Made by a program: the position numbers and the translations under genes. From positions 627,501 to 691,500 of the forward strand of contig JAPEHQ010000017.1 of NCBI GenBank assembly GCA_027405735.1: a stretch of DNA of 64,000 nt, in the 5' to 3' direction. A model generated the notes under the pieces. It was not told where the DNA came from. It was given only the letters and a program-made list of their open reading frames with translations, and did not search any database. This DNA is from Mucor racemosus (taxonomy: Eukaryota; Mucoromycota; Mucoromycetes; Mucorales; Mucoraceae). Numbering within the stretch: the stretch's first letter is position 1; each line of letters begins with the position of its first letter. This document shows, one piece after another, positions 33,431 to 46,529 of the stretch.

Positions 33431-34201
33431 TATATCTATATTTCTATATTGAGCAAAAGTATCATAGCCTTTTTATTTTTTAGCAGCGTTGCTGTAAAAA
33501 TAATTTTACGACATTTTGGGATATTGTTGTAAGAAAGAGGGTTCAAGTTAACGTACACAATACAGTAACCTAGCCTATTGTTATTTATACTTTATCATCT
33601 TACTCAGCTACTATATAAGCCTTTTATGTATGTACTAAAAAGATCTGAATTTGCAGCTTTTTTCTATTATAAGTGTCAGATATAAATGAGCCAAAATTTA
33701 ACACTTCATGCTGTGAATATATAGGTATATATATAATGCTCATATATCCTAGGGGAGTATAGTGATCAATTTCAATTCAAAACATTATTTAAGCATTATT
33801 GAAGAGGAATATGCTTCTGATATTCAAGTTATTTACTGTAAATGTGGTAAACTATGCTTCTCAAAATAATGATTGAATACACTTGCTTTCAAATAATACC
33901 TAAATACGTCAGAACAAGGGGTGACATATAGTAATAAGGCTAGAAATGACATCTTTAGTCTAAAAATATCCACTTCAAAGCCTACATGTTAATATCTTGC
34001 TTTGAGATCAAGTGAAAGTTCCATGAAACAGCAGATCATCCATCTTAAAATTCCGCATCTTGTAAGCCCAGCTTCGTCGTCATTTGTAAGCTGTTTGCAG
34101 CAGCTATTTACTTCATCCATATTGCTGGGTGACTACTTGTATAGATTCCAAAGGTAATTGACATTTTTTCTTTTTCTCTAGAAACCTTTTTACATATTAA
34201 T
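33431..34201. other. Intergenic, upstream of Fip1 gene
   Basis: No gene seen. A possible 5'-UTR intron of the Fip1 gene lies at ~34154-34194 (GTAATT to a pyrimidine tract and CTAG). Confidence 0.4.
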
Positions 34202-36259
34202 ATGAGCCACTTATCTGACGAAGATGATGAGTTTTTATACGGTACTTCCGATATAGTGGAAACCAAGACAAAAAATCCTTTAGATACCAAGAATGGTATG
34301 TAATTATAGAAAAAAAACTACGCGACTTTAATGCCTAGTTGCTAATGGATCCATTAGGCGATGATGTCGATGATCTTTATGATTTATACGATGATGATAA
34401 TGATACTAAAGAGTATGTTATTTGTTTCAATCTGTAATCTCACTGACTAAATTGTAAATTTTGATTTCGTAGAAAAGAGGCAGCTGAGACAGAGGATGAA
34501 AGTAGTAAAGATAAATCAGCAATTGAATCTTCAACCAAGGCAGAAGCTGATGAAGAGATGACAGATACTACAGAAGCAACAACAGTAGCAGAAGCACCAG
34601 CGGAAATCAATGAAGACAGTAATGAAAATAACGATGAAGACGAAGAAGAGGAAGAAGATAGCGATGATGTAAAGCAATTCTTGTTGCATACATTCAAGAA
34701 AAAGTTTATTTAACCTCAAATCATTGTTTTTATAGGATTTAGAAATCATTTTAGAACCTGAGGAAGAACCTCAACAAGAAGCAGAAGCAGAACAGCCACA
34801 AGGGTGAGTGATATTCAACTGTGTAATTGATGTAACGTATAAATTAACAAGGATTAATAATAGTGAACAAGCTACAACAACCACCGAAACAAAAGATACA
34901 CCTGTAAATATCAAACCTGGTCAACAAGGCAAACCATCCTCAGCACCCACAGCATCTGCATCTAATGCAAATGTGTCAGGAACTAAAACATCACAAGGCG
35001 GCATCAATTTAGAAGCAGTAGGAGAATACAATGGTCAACCCATCACCGATGTCGATCTAGACAATGTAGAAGATAAACCTTGGCGTAAACCGGGTGCTGA
35101 TATCACTGATTATTTCAATTATGGATTCAACGAAATTTCATGGAGATCATATTGTGCAAAGCAAAAGATGTTGAGAGAGAACAAAAAGGTTTGTTATTGT
35201 CTTTTTTTTTTTTGATTTATGATTTAATCTAAAAAAATGTTGTATAGATGATGGGAGATATGGACATGGGAGATTTTATGTCAATGGGTATGATGATGCC
35301 ACCTGGTATGATGGACGGAAGCATGCCCGGCATGCCCGGTATGCCACCAGGAATGCCTAATCCTATGATGGGTTTACCGATGGGTATGCCGCCACCACCA
35401 CCTCAAGGTGGAAATCCAACCATGAGAAACAACCGTGGTGGAGGAAATTTCAACGCTAGAGGTACAGGTAGAAATATGCCAATGAGTAATAGACCAAAAA
35501 ATTCAGATGGTGGTAAAGATCGTGAAAGTAGTGGTGGCAATGGCAACAATAATGAAATGTAAATATTGCATGTAAAGTTATTTTTTTTATTGTGTATTTA
35601 TTCAATTCAATTTGGTAGGATGGAAGGCAATATGCCAATGGAAGATAATAACATGTTTCCTATGGAATTCCCTACAGGACCTGGTGGTATGCCAATGAAC
35701 ATGTTCCCTCCTGATATGCCTGGAGGACCAATGGGTATGCCTTTCTTTAACCCTAATATGCCTGGTGTCCCTCCTATGGGATTTGATGGTGGTGATTTCC
35801 GAGGAAATGGTGGAAATAATCAAGGTCGACCTAATATGAGAGGTGGTGGACATCTTAATAGTAGATCTTCAATGCCTCGTAATGCAGGTCATGGTGGAAG
35901 TGGAGGTGGAAATAACCAATCGTCTTCTTCAAACTGGCGTAATTCATCGTCATCTGGTAGAGACAGGGATAGTGGTAGTAATCGCGACAGTGGTCGTGAT
36001 AACAATCGAGATAGTGGCCGTGATAGTGGTCGTGATAGAGATGAAAGTCGTGATCGTGGTAGAGATAGCGGACGTGATAGAGGAAGAGGTAGAGATCGTG
36101 ATGACTCTAGTGATCATCGTTCAGACTCGTAAGTAAAAGTAATTAAATAGCTATTAATTTGTTTATTGATATTTTTCTGATAGACGGAAGAGACATCAAG
36201 GTGATAGAGACACATCCTCACATGGAGATGATCGTTATGAAAAGAGATCTCGTCGTTAA
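34202..36259 (+). CDS. FIP1: Fip1, cleavage/polyadenylation factor subunit (544 aa, 8 exons)
   Basis: Fip1 links poly(A) polymerase to the nuclear cleavage and polyadenylation factor. Exons are 34202-34295, 34358-34412, 34473-34668, 34736-34803, 34864-35188, 35248-35558, 35619-36128 and 36184-36259 (1635 nt, all in phase). The N-terminus is acidic (long Glu/Asp runs), as in yeast Fip1. The conserved Fip1 motif is at ~200-246: [19 protein letters not shown], then DYFNYGFNE and [13 protein letters not shown]. The middle is rich in Met, Pro and Gly. The C-terminus is an Arg-Asp/Arg-Ser-Gly repeat region ending KRSRR, like the RD-rich tail of animal FIP1L1 and unlike short yeast Fip1. [14 protein letters not shown] is taken as the start because no better ATG is in frame. 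It is tail-to-tail with the exportin gene, 311 bp apart. Confidence 0.93.
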
Positions 36260-36570
36260 AATATTTTTGCATCATAATAAATTTGTATTTATCATTAAGT
36301 TTTGCGTTTTATAAACGTTTCAAGGAGTATTTTTTTTTACATTTTTAATAATATAGACTATATTTGCTAATCATAACCAAATATTCTCGCATGTCAAAAT
36401 TAGGTACATATTTTTTGTTCATTCATAAATGACCTTTTAAAGCATGATCACTTAAAAGTTCAGTTTTGATGTGCAATTATCTTCATCTCAGATCTAGTAA
36501 ATTTTATTTTTTAGTGATGTATCAACACTATAATTTTGTTATCTTGAGTGAAATAATGTACATGAACGAA

Positions 36571-39500
36571 TTATAATCCTCTTAATAATTCCAATTCTGC
36601 ATTTATTTCATCTTGAGCCTTCTGTTTACTTTCGGATTCATCATTTACTTCTCTAATATCAATCAAAAAATCACGGATATCATTTTGGAACCGTTGCAAA
36701 TCTCCACTATATTCAAACATGCCCATCACAAGTACTTCGATCTGATCTCTATGAAGCAAAGGAAAAGCTGTACAAAGTAAATCTAGAACGTATTGCTGCA
36801 AAAACTCTACATTGGACATGAGCGGATTGGATACTTGATCTGGATTAAATAACCTAGTGTAAATTTCTCCTTCCTGCACTAATTCAAGCATTTTGGCAAG
36901 AATTTGGCTTTGATAATTGAACCCTATTTATAGCTGATTAATAAGAGGATAGCCTAGGTATACGTAATTATATATTATTACCATTTCTACAATCAGGATC
37001 TACTAAAACTTCCATTATATCTGTAAGAATACGCACATAGTATGTCTCAAAGAATTGACTAGAAACATCTTCATCCTCCATTTGCGACACTTCTCCAATC
37101 ATATGCAGGCAAGTTTGAAGTGCAATCTGTGATATTTCTCGCATGGTATGCTTAGTTCCCCACATGATACTATCCATGTTAATTTGAAATAATTGTGGTG
37201 TTTGGAACAAGTCGATAAAACATCTTTTGTTCAATACTTTCAAAAGTCTATAGAATTCATGTCTACATTCCGGATAATCTACAAAATTAGATGTAATCAT
37301 TGGCAATGTAACAACAAATGCAACATCTATTGTTTCTTTGAGTAAATCTGGCCAAATGGGGTCCTGAATAAACAATTTCAGCAAAAAAGATTCATGTACA
37401 CAAATTTAATATATTTCTTTACCTGCATCTTTTCAAAAAAGCATGTTAATAATCCAAGTACATTTGGCTCCCTTTTTTCGGATCTAGTCGAGTTTTTGTA
37501 ATCTGCCAAAATCACAGTTACTAAACTGGTCAACATGGTTTGATCTTGAATATCAAGTTTGTCGATTGAAAGGATGAATGTCTCGAGTAATTCTAGAATT
37601 AGTTGTCTTACACGCAAATGAAGCTGTTCTTGAGGTCCGTTATTTTGAATTTGTTGGCTCATATTCGCATAACATTGAACTAAAATGGGGATTAAATGTT
37701 GTAATTGCGTTCGAAAAACAGGGCCAACAGGTCTACAAGTCATTATGTTGACTTTAATCATACTGACCATTGATTTAAGTGAATTAGATGTATTGGTATC
37801 TGAAAGTGATTGTTTAATCTATAATATAGATATTGTTAAATGAGCAATTTCCAATGCTACATTTACTCGATTTTTACTAACCATCTCATTGGGTATTTCC
37901 ATTAAAGAACTTATGTATTGCTCTTGCAATTGTACATCTGAGGATGCTGATATCATGGTTCCCACGGCTTCATACAACATGCATACCTAATGAATCATTT
38001 AATAAGAAAAAATCTATATATACCACAATTTATCTTTACCTGTTGTGAGTTTAATTGACAAGATAACTTTTTCAAATCTGTGAGCACAGTTTCTAATACA
38101 GAATTGGAATACTCTCCATTTGAGAGCTGATGTGATACCACCATTTCACCCTTACATCCTTGGCATATTTTCAAAAAAGAATCACAAGCCATCTCTTTGA
38201 GACCCTCTTGCTGACATTGCATATACAAGAACATTTTTTGCAATAACCAAGATGTAAATGTCCAATTTGATTTCAAAAAGTGTGGATACTGACTAGCAAT
38301 GTAGAGCATACATGAAGCTACAACCCATTGTTGGTCACTGTTGTTGGCAGTTTCTTCTTTTTGTAGAAGATGATATAAATCACTTGTTAATACAATTTGA
38401 AGAAATTGGCTCTCTTGTGGCTCTGGAATTGCACCCGACATCATACCAATAGCCCAACAAATGCGAAACAAATGATCCCACGACCAAGTGGTATTATTAC
38501 TACTTAATTTCAATTGTTCAAGTTGATCTCGAATCAGTGATTGAATATAGGTAGGATCAAGACTTGTAAGCAATCCAAATACATGGCGCATCGTTTTTGA
38601 TAAAGCAGTTGTGTCGCTTTGTTTGATAAATTCTCGACTGATTTCTCCCTCATCATTCTCAATGACAAATACATCGTCTGGTTTCACCATGTTCTGAATC
38701 ATGATAGAGCAAAGTTTCTTCAAAACATCATGATAAGGTGTTGCCTGTCCATGATTTGCATCTTGTAACACATCATATGTCTAGAGTAAAGGTTAGATTT
38801 TGACATTTTGCTTTGCAGAAAAAGACAATATTTACCAATTTTCCCCAATATTCAAGACATATTTTCCATATTTCTCGCTCAGGAACTTGAGAGATCTTTA
38901 ATAAATAGGTCAACATGTCATATACACTTGCTTTTCCACCATCCAAACTCTCAATAAGTATCCTATATTTAGATAAAATTGTCGTCAAGAAGGTAGCCAA
39001 GACTTGAATGAAATGTTGATCATAACTATCTGATTCCATATAAAGTTTTGCGATATCTGATTCTTTTGATATAATACTAATTATTTCTGTATAAACAATG
39101 GTGTAAATACTGAAAATAATATCACTGTATTGTTGACTATCGACATGATCCAAATTAATGATTTCTGCAAAGCATTGAAGGGTTAAATTTCTTTGAGCTC
39201 CTTTGATCTACAATTATAAGATAAATTAATTAATAAGCTCATGAATTGTCACTTAATTTTACGCTACATTTGCTTGTAATAATTGGATTAAATCTTGCTG
39301 ATACACAAATTGTACAGGAATCCAACATATGAACTTTTGTAATGTTTCCAATGTTGCCTTGATTAAATGTATGTTTGCGTGTTGTTGCGCTAATATAGTT
39401 TTACATAAATCGAATATTGAGCCAAATTCATTCACCATTTGATCTTTTAATTTATGCATTTTTGCAACTGTCATATGATCTACAGAAAAGTCAAACACCT

Positions 39501-40283
39501 CTTCACTGGTTTCAATGTTCAGTAAAAAAGTATTTTCTAAACTACTAGTACATTTTATACCTTAAATATCTTAAAATCTTCATATTATTCTCGCATAAAT
39601 TCATATCGGTTACACTGGAATCGACGATTTCCTGTATAAAAGATGGCCAATACTGTGGCCAATCCTTCTTGACAATTTGAACGAGTACAAGATCAAGTTT
39701 ATTCAAAACAGCAGATCGCAGAGTTGATTCATTAGAGGAGAGTTGAATGATTGCTTTTACAATGTAATTTCGCATCCCTAGTATATCAACGTTAATTATT
39801 TAATCTATTAGCAAAACTTGTGCTTTTATACCAATTCTCTGATCCATTGGTATAGTATTCCATCTCACTTTGATAAAGTCTTCCAAGACACCAAGCGCAA
39901 TAAACTAAAATAGTAAAACGATCAATTATATACTACGCGTGGCGATAAATCCTTATAACATACTTTGGCTTGAAGGCTGTTAGATTGTTCAAGAATTCGA
40001 TCTACCAGTTGCCAAGATGCTGCATTATTTTGAAATTCTGTCAAGATTGTTTGCGCTTTTTGTCTCTATGATATAAAAAAATTAATCAAGGAAATATAAA
40101 CCATACATTTTTCATGCTTACCTCGGCATTGTTTTTGCCTTCATAAAATGCTTGTACAATAGAATCAAATTCTTTCACATCAAAAGGTATCTAATTTAAC
40201 AATTTCTTTTTTAGTTCATTGAATTAATATTATTATGCTATGTGTGCAGCAGCAGCAGCAGCAACAGCAAACTTTACACTCAT
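36571..40283 (-). CDS. CRM1: Exportin-1 / CRM1 (1017 aa, 12 exons)
   Basis: CRM1 is a karyopherin-beta receptor that exports proteins with leucine-rich signals, and RNPs, through nuclear pores with Ran-GTP. Exons on the minus strand: 40278-40283, 40122-40190, 39964-40065, 39832-39904, 39561-39777, 39268-39505, 38836-39207, 38040-38780, 37882-37986, 37423-37818, 36982-37363 and 36571-36923 (3054 nt, in phase). Recognisable segments are LNKLDLVLVQIVKKDWPQYW, LSEEVFDFS, KFICWIP, WKICLEYW, ENDEGEISREF, CWAIGMMSGAIPE and the NES-groove helix EMACDSFLKI. The Cys (about residue 558) aligns with the leptomycin-B target cysteine of animals and fission yeast. The length is slightly under the usual 1050-1080. 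The two-codon first exon (ATG AGT) and the GTAGCG donor of exon 6 are the least certain points. The intron after exon 1 carries a CAG/CTG run. Confidence 0.92.
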
Positions 40284-40433
40284 TTTTGGTTATTTTTGTA
40301 TTCAATCAGAAAGGGCAGGAAAGAAAGGAGTTTGGAATCATCTGGTACTAGTTGTAGTTCCTGTCAAACAAAAGGTTGGCCGGGGGCGAGGCACAGTAAA
40401 TAAACTTTTTTTTTTCTATTATTTATTCAAACA
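40284..40433. promoter_or_regulatory. 150-bp bidirectional promoter
   Basis: The exportin-1 gene (minus) and a small gene (plus) start head to head here, so both promoters share this interval. A poly-T run precedes the plus-strand ATG. No TATA box is obvious. Confidence 0.6.
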
Positions 40434-40725
40434 ATGTCAAAAGAAAATAATCAAGACGATAAATTCGTATTTAATAAGCACAGCAATTCACCTGATAGTC
40501 AACCTCATCAGCATCGTTGTAATGGACATCTTGAAGATGCTTTAGAAGGGTTGTCTCAATGGCCTTTAGATTTCTCAAAGCCATTTGGTTTATTCTTGTC
40601 TTGTTTGAAATCTCAACCAGGTATGTAAATGTGGATTTATGATATAATATTAGTGTCTAACAGAATGTGAAACAGGTCAAGAACCTGTTAGATATAAGTT
40701 TACAAAGGAGGAGAAGGAACAATAG
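40434..40725 (+). CDS. Small conserved-looking protein, unknown (82 aa, 2 exons)
   Basis: Exon 1 (40434-40620) starts MSKENNQDDKF and includes HLEDALEGLSQWPLDFSKP. A strong GTATGT donor leads to exon 2 (40664-40725), ending YKFTKEEKEQ. Two acceptors 11-12 nt apart (after TAACAG and after AAACAG) both keep the frame, so proteins of 82 and 78 residues may both be made. No signal peptide or membrane helix is evident; one Cys-containing hydrophobic segment (FGLFLSCL) ends exon 1. I do not recognise the family. Splicing in phase and a divergent promoter with CRM1 support it as a real gene. Confidence 0.6.
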
Positions 40726-42112
40726 ACTATATTTGAAAGAAAACATTGTAAATAACCCTAGAAGAATCTTATTTATGGAATGCCACAACATTTGTACTTA
40801 TACCAACTATATAAATCAATAAAAATTGAACAACTTTGGCATGCGTATGATACGATAGACTTTATTCCTGATTAATAAAGTTTCTGATTCGGCTTCTTTT
40901 TTGAAGGATTCTTTCAACTATTTGAAACAGTAAAATGTTGGAATTTCAATCGGTTTCGCTTATATTTTGATTAATTAACTACCAAAAAAAATCTAGGAAA
41001 ATACTGAAAATCATGGCAATAGTCGTCGTTTAGTTGACTATACACCATTTTAAAAAAATGAAGAGATACCAAGTTGATGTTGCTCCAAATTTTCATATTT
41101 TAGACGATTCAAGCACATGAGATCTGAAAATTAAGAAAAACTCCGCACAAATTTTAATCCTTATGAACCCTCATGAAAAACTTCAAAATCATGAAAATTC
41201 AATTTTTCAGGGCAAAAACTACATTTTAAACCGCCATAATGAGAGAGCGAAATGTAGATATGAACTAGGGGCATATACTGGGACCATTCAAATTAAAGTT
41301 AATTATCACGGATTTTGATTTTCGACCAAAACTAGTTTTCATGATTAAAGGATTTTTACGAAATACTTTCGCACCTAAAATAAAAATACAATATATCCAT
41401 TGAAAAGAGGATAAAATTTTGTAAAAGCAGGTATTTTCTGATTTTCAATTCACAAAGTGAAATATTTTATAAATATGCAAAAACTGTTAACGAAAATTGA
41501 AAAAAGTCCAATTTGGCAAAAGCCAAGAAAAAAATCCATACTATTTTAATTGCCGATTTAGGCACGTTTCATCTTAAAAGTAAGATTTTTTTGCGAACAT
41601 GGTTTGAAATAAGTGGGGAAAGCTAATTACCATGTTCGAAAACATCTATAAAATAGCATCTGATGGAACCAAGTAGAGATATGTGCCGAGAAACATTATT
41701 ATGTCTTAAAAAAATCCAGGGCATAGCAGTTCCCTATCTCCTTCTCGCAGCACATATAGGTGTAGAATTCAAAATGACTTTATGCGTAGTAATATTAGGA
41801 ACCACAATTACAGAAATAGAAATATTCGTGGCCTGGGCGTTTTTAAATATCAGAATCGTGGTGTGGAGTATGATATTTGAAGAAGAAGAAGAAGAAGAGG
41901 AGACATTTTCGCTGATTATTAAATCCTTAAATCCGCATCCCAATAAAAATTCACACTTTTAAGTACAATGGTAAAGAAGCTCAAACCTTTCCCCCAATCT
42001 AAGAAAAATTTAATAAGCTACAGCAAGTGACGATAGGTATCATCATATTTACATAATAAATATCAAAACATGGTAAAAACTTATTGTACAATTTTAATCT
42101 GATAATTGATAT

Positions 42113-42146
<34 letters not shown>

Positions 42147-45051
42147 AATGAGATATTGGCAAATGAATGTTACACGTGTACTGAAAATTGATATTTAACA
42201 CCATGCATTTAAAAATTGTAGAATTGAACTGGGAAATTAGCATCTCTATAACCCAACAACGCTATATATATTCATGATAAAAATTTAACAAGGGAGGGAG
42301 GTAGAGGTAGATAGGCAGTATATAAGTTTAGCAACCCCATAATTTTTTGTATATTAATTGCTAAATAGTCAAAAGGCCAATTTTCATTATGAGTTTTAAA
42401 TGAACTGTGATACTATTAAATATTAATATTGAAAACGTTTGGTTTGTGTTACTCTTTATGCGCATTCAACCGCCATGAATATATGCGGTTAATAGGGGAA
42501 CCTGAACGACCCTTGAGAACCTCACCTGCATAAAATGGCAATCTTTTACTCAGTAACTGTTGACTGTATGAGCAACCTTAATTCTGGTTTTGCTAGCCTT
42601 GTTTTTGTTAGTAGAGTCTCACAATGAGATCCAAGGCTAACACTTGAATTTTTTTTAACATTAAAATAGTCTGTTTCTTTAAATGTACAAGTTATTATAT
42701 TAAACGTTATTTTGTCGTATGAATAAGAGATTGGTCATCATGAAACAAATTTTCTGTAAAACAAAAGGTTACAACAATAGATATTAATTTAAAACTACAG
42801 CACAACAACTACTGTTGGTGCTTTTCTTGAAAAAAAAATAAAGATGGGAGATAATGGAATATCAAGAATTGTGATAAAAAATATATTGGCAATGAATTTA
42901 CGGCAAGGTTATGCGATGATGGAAGAAAGATTTAATCTAGAGCCTTCCTTTTTGCCATATCAGATTTTTTTTTTTGTGCTGTACGCAAAATATGTAAAAC
43001 TAGTTGCCATGTCATGTATTGTGTTGCCGTGGTTACTGTTACATTCATTTTTACTACGAGGGTCTGCAAAAGTAATATAGTGATATATGGTTACCAAATT
43101 CAATAGGCGTACAAAAAACTATTGATATTCAGTTATCAACAATTAAGATTAAGCTTTTCAAAGGTCTTGAATCAGACACACACACGCCCACACTCACATA
43201 CGCACACAAAAGATATCTGCCATTATAGTATTTACTCAGAATCATAGCCTAATTTGTACCGTCCCCTTCATAATACATTGCGGATCGAAGACTGACTATG
43301 TGATACAAAGATAAACCTTATACATTCTTAAACCCTTGATAAACGGGAAATTGACATCCATTGCCTTTGTATATATGGCGTATCCTTTTTCTTATGTATG
43401 TAGATGTAAACTTGGCAACTGGATGAAACATTTATATTTGAGATTATCAAATTGGAAACTAACAAGGTTTCTATTAATATATTTAAACCTCAGTTTCTTA
43501 TAAGAAATGTGCAATAAAAGAATATCTTTTTTGTATGAAAAAAGTGCGCGCGACTTATGTATATAGGGCCGAGAGAGTTATTGCGAATTTAAGAATGTTC
43601 TTTTTTTTTTCAAATCTTTATAAAAAAAAAAAGAGAGTAGTCATGATACAATTCAACAAAATTAAAAAAATACACCGAGAATTGAACATGTAACAGTGAC
43701 CATGTGACCCATCATTAGTTTATATTATACAACAGTTAAGTGAGTGTGCGTATGTGCGTAATTACTGAGCAAATTATGACTATTAAAAACTTTATTATAA
43801 ATGGTGGGAATTTTCCAATTAGTTGATCTGATCCCCTCTTAATTAAATGTGTAATTGCAGCTTTACCCGTAGTAATGCTTTTTTTTTTTCGATACAACAA
43901 TAATATACAAATAACGTAAAAGCTTAGCTGAGCAAAAACGTATGATAATAGTGTAAATGAACTAATGCTTTTCAAGCAAAGGCTTATTTTATTGGTGCCC
44001 TAGTCTCACTATGATGAAGGGGGCGATCTCTTTTTGACATTTTCTTTAAATAGCAATTAAACATATTGCGAAAATATTGCCCCGGATTTGTTTGCCGTTT
44101 TGATTGGCTATAATGAGAAGATGGAAATTACAATGGAAAATGCTTTATAGAAACATTAGATCTCAAACTATTTTCGAAGCATTGTAAAATTTTCAACCGA
44201 GACCATTTTACAGAGAAAAAAGGCTCATCAATTACTCCACAATATCTACATACAAAAAAAAAAAAAAAAAAAAAAAAAAACCATCAAAAAGACATTTAAC
44301 ATTTGGGGTGGCCTCGAACTCCTGTTTTATATTTCCTTTTGCATTTTTTAGTTCGGGGATCCTTATATTCTTGGACATTACACAAGAAATATTGAATGCG
44401 GAAATCATGTCCGGCCCTTTTTATGCCAAGTGTAACCATATATACTTGTTCGCATTAATAAGAAATTTGAAAATTTCTATATTCAACAGCTTAGCCATTG
44501 TATCATATTTTTTTCTGAAGTGTTGAAAAAGATTTTTCGTTGATACCTGAAAAGGGTTCTTTAGTGTCGCTAGGTTTTATATGTTTCTCAAACGCAAGGA
44601 AAACTTATTTCTATGAAAAAAATGTTTCTTCCATTACGTCAGGGACGGGGCTTAAAGCAGAAACCTTTTCGCTTTTTTTCTATACATTATATATTCTCCA
44701 TGAATATGGGTTATTGTTTATCATAGATACTATATAACCGAATTGAAGCCTGCCAAGATTTCGTTATATCCGTAGTCATTGATCAATCTAGAGTCGGGAA
44801 AGGTGTCCAATTTTGGAAACTGGGTTTAAACAAATGAATAGTAGTCTAAACCTAAAATAGAAATATTTGGACGGATTTTGAAACCAAAACTTGGCGCAGT
44901 TTTAATGTATACAATGACAGCTCCATATGATCGAATATTCTTGATAAAATAGTTTGAATAAAAAGGCCTTTCTCATTCTTTTTAATCCTGCTCTTTTTTT
45001 TTTTTTTTTTTTTTCGTTACCACAATTACTCTTTTTTTTCATAAATTTAAA
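40726..45051. other. 4.3-kb gene-poor region
   Basis: AT-rich DNA with long homopolymers (T-run at ~42116-42144, A-run at ~44260-44280), a CA-type dinucleotide stretch near 43180-43205 and a T-rich tract just before the next gene. The longest open frames (41663-41962 with a Glu run; 42844-43080) have no domain, no splice context and no homologue in the window, and are not called. The 41040-41640 part resembles degraded repeat DNA but has no second copy here. Confidence 0.45.
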
Positions 45052-46529
45052 ATGTTTCACAATAACCCCTCTATTTCACCTCCAACAAACGACATGAATC
45101 AATTCTCATCTTTGATCGAAGATGATAGTAATATGAATCTTTTAATCAGTCCATTTGAACCCGATCATGTTCAATTAGATTATCCTGATAACTACAATTC
45201 AACTCAACCTATGGTTATTTCAAATCATAATAGTAACACTGATTTATATGGAGGCTCTGAATTATCTCCAATTGCTATGCCCAATACAATGCCTAAATTC
45301 GATGCAACATCTACATCATCTTCACCTCAATATGATACGGTAAGCTTTATTTAAATTTAAATAATATATAAAAAATACAAGATTCTAATTTTTTTTTTTA
45401 ATTCAGCTTAATAATTTTGCAAATGAGTTTATTTCTCGTTCTCCAGAATCTTCTTCTTCTGCTGATTCCAACTTGATTTCACCTCCACATCAATATTACC
45501 CCTCATCATCAAGTTACTCTGATTTTGTATGGCCTGAGGCAACCAATGGCAATACTACGACGACTACCGCAGCTCGTCAACCATTGCAGCACAATTATCA
45601 TCATCATCATAATCATTCTTATTTAAAGAGATCAGCTTCTGTACCACCTCATTTTCAGAAATTCAAACCCCATGTTCAAGATGGCATGTACAACCAGTTT
45701 CAAGTCACACGAATGCAACAACAGCAACAACAGCAACAACAACACAATCAACAGATGGCAATGGCTTCCAAGCCACTTCCTATTCAAATTCAAAGAGTCA
45801 ATGCACAAAACTCAACTACAACAAAGCCATTAGATGCCGAATCTCATCGTCGTCAACTGGATGAAAAATTGGAAAAAATAAATTTTGATGACATTACTGT
45901 TGCTGAACTCAAGGAAATGTTGAGAGAACGTGGTCTCTCGGCTACTGGTCGCAAAGCTGAGTTGATGAATCGCCTTAAAGAAGAATATGAATTACTAATG
46001 AGAAGAGGTGGTGCTGCCGCAGTTGCTGCTTCTGGTATTCCAGCTAGTTCCTCTCCTGCCCTCTCAACATCTTCGCTTGTTCAACGACATTTGGCAAATA
46101 TGAACATTGTTGATTCCCCTAAAAGACAACAACAAAGTCGCTTATATGCTCCTTATTCTCCTCCAGTCCGCCATTCTTCTATTTCGGTTGGCCAATTAGG
46201 TCCTCATCGCCTCGCTTCTTCTGTACCAGAGTCGCTTACTCAGTCTTATTTGAATGATCAGTTTATGATGAGAAAACCTTCAACACTGCGCAAGAGCATT
46301 GACGAAGAAAATCAAGAAAGAGGTAAAGTACTAGAAATGATTTAACTTGACTTTAGAGACTAACATCTTATTTTTTATAGAATGGATTCAAGCGCTGAGT
46401 GCTTCTCCTTCTGATGGCTTTAATCCTTCTGTACCAAAGATCGACGAATCTGCTACCGTGTCTGATAATACCTTTTCATCTGATGTTTGGGATGATCAAA
46501 CACTTCAAACCTTCCTTAGTCAGATCTAA
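45052..46529 (+). CDS. SAP-domain protein (450 aa, 3 exons)
   Basis: Exons are 45052-45339, 45407-46322 and 46381-46529 (1353 nt in phase). The SAP motif at ~256-290 reads FDDITVAELKEMLRERGLSA then GRKAELMNRLKEE, the helix-extended loop-helix fold that binds AT-rich DNA in chromatin or RNA-processing factors. The rest is low complexity: Ser/Pro/Asn-rich N-terminus, His and Gln runs (about 160-165 and 200-208), and a Ser-rich C-terminus ending in an acidic/aromatic patch (DVWDDQTLQTFLSQI). The composition resembles a fungal transcriptional regulator, with the C-terminal patch a possible activation segment (inference). A poly-T tract lies 15-55 bp before the ATG. No orthologue name can be given. 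Confidence 0.85.

Noticed and set aside
35602..36136. Overlapping ORFs in the Fip1 region
   Set aside because: They are other-frame shadows of the repetitive RD/RS-coding exon.
40240..40275. CAG repeat as a coding polyalanine/polyglutamine tract
   Set aside because: It lies within the first intron (or leader) of the exportin-1 gene in the map that keeps all later exons in frame.
41663..41962. 99-codon ORF with a Glu run
   Set aside because: The Glu run comes from a GAA microsatellite, and the rest has no recognisable domain.
42844..43080. 78-codon ORF with hydrophobic C-terminus
   Set aside because: Starts after an A-rich tract but has no family resemblance or exon neighbours; not enough support.
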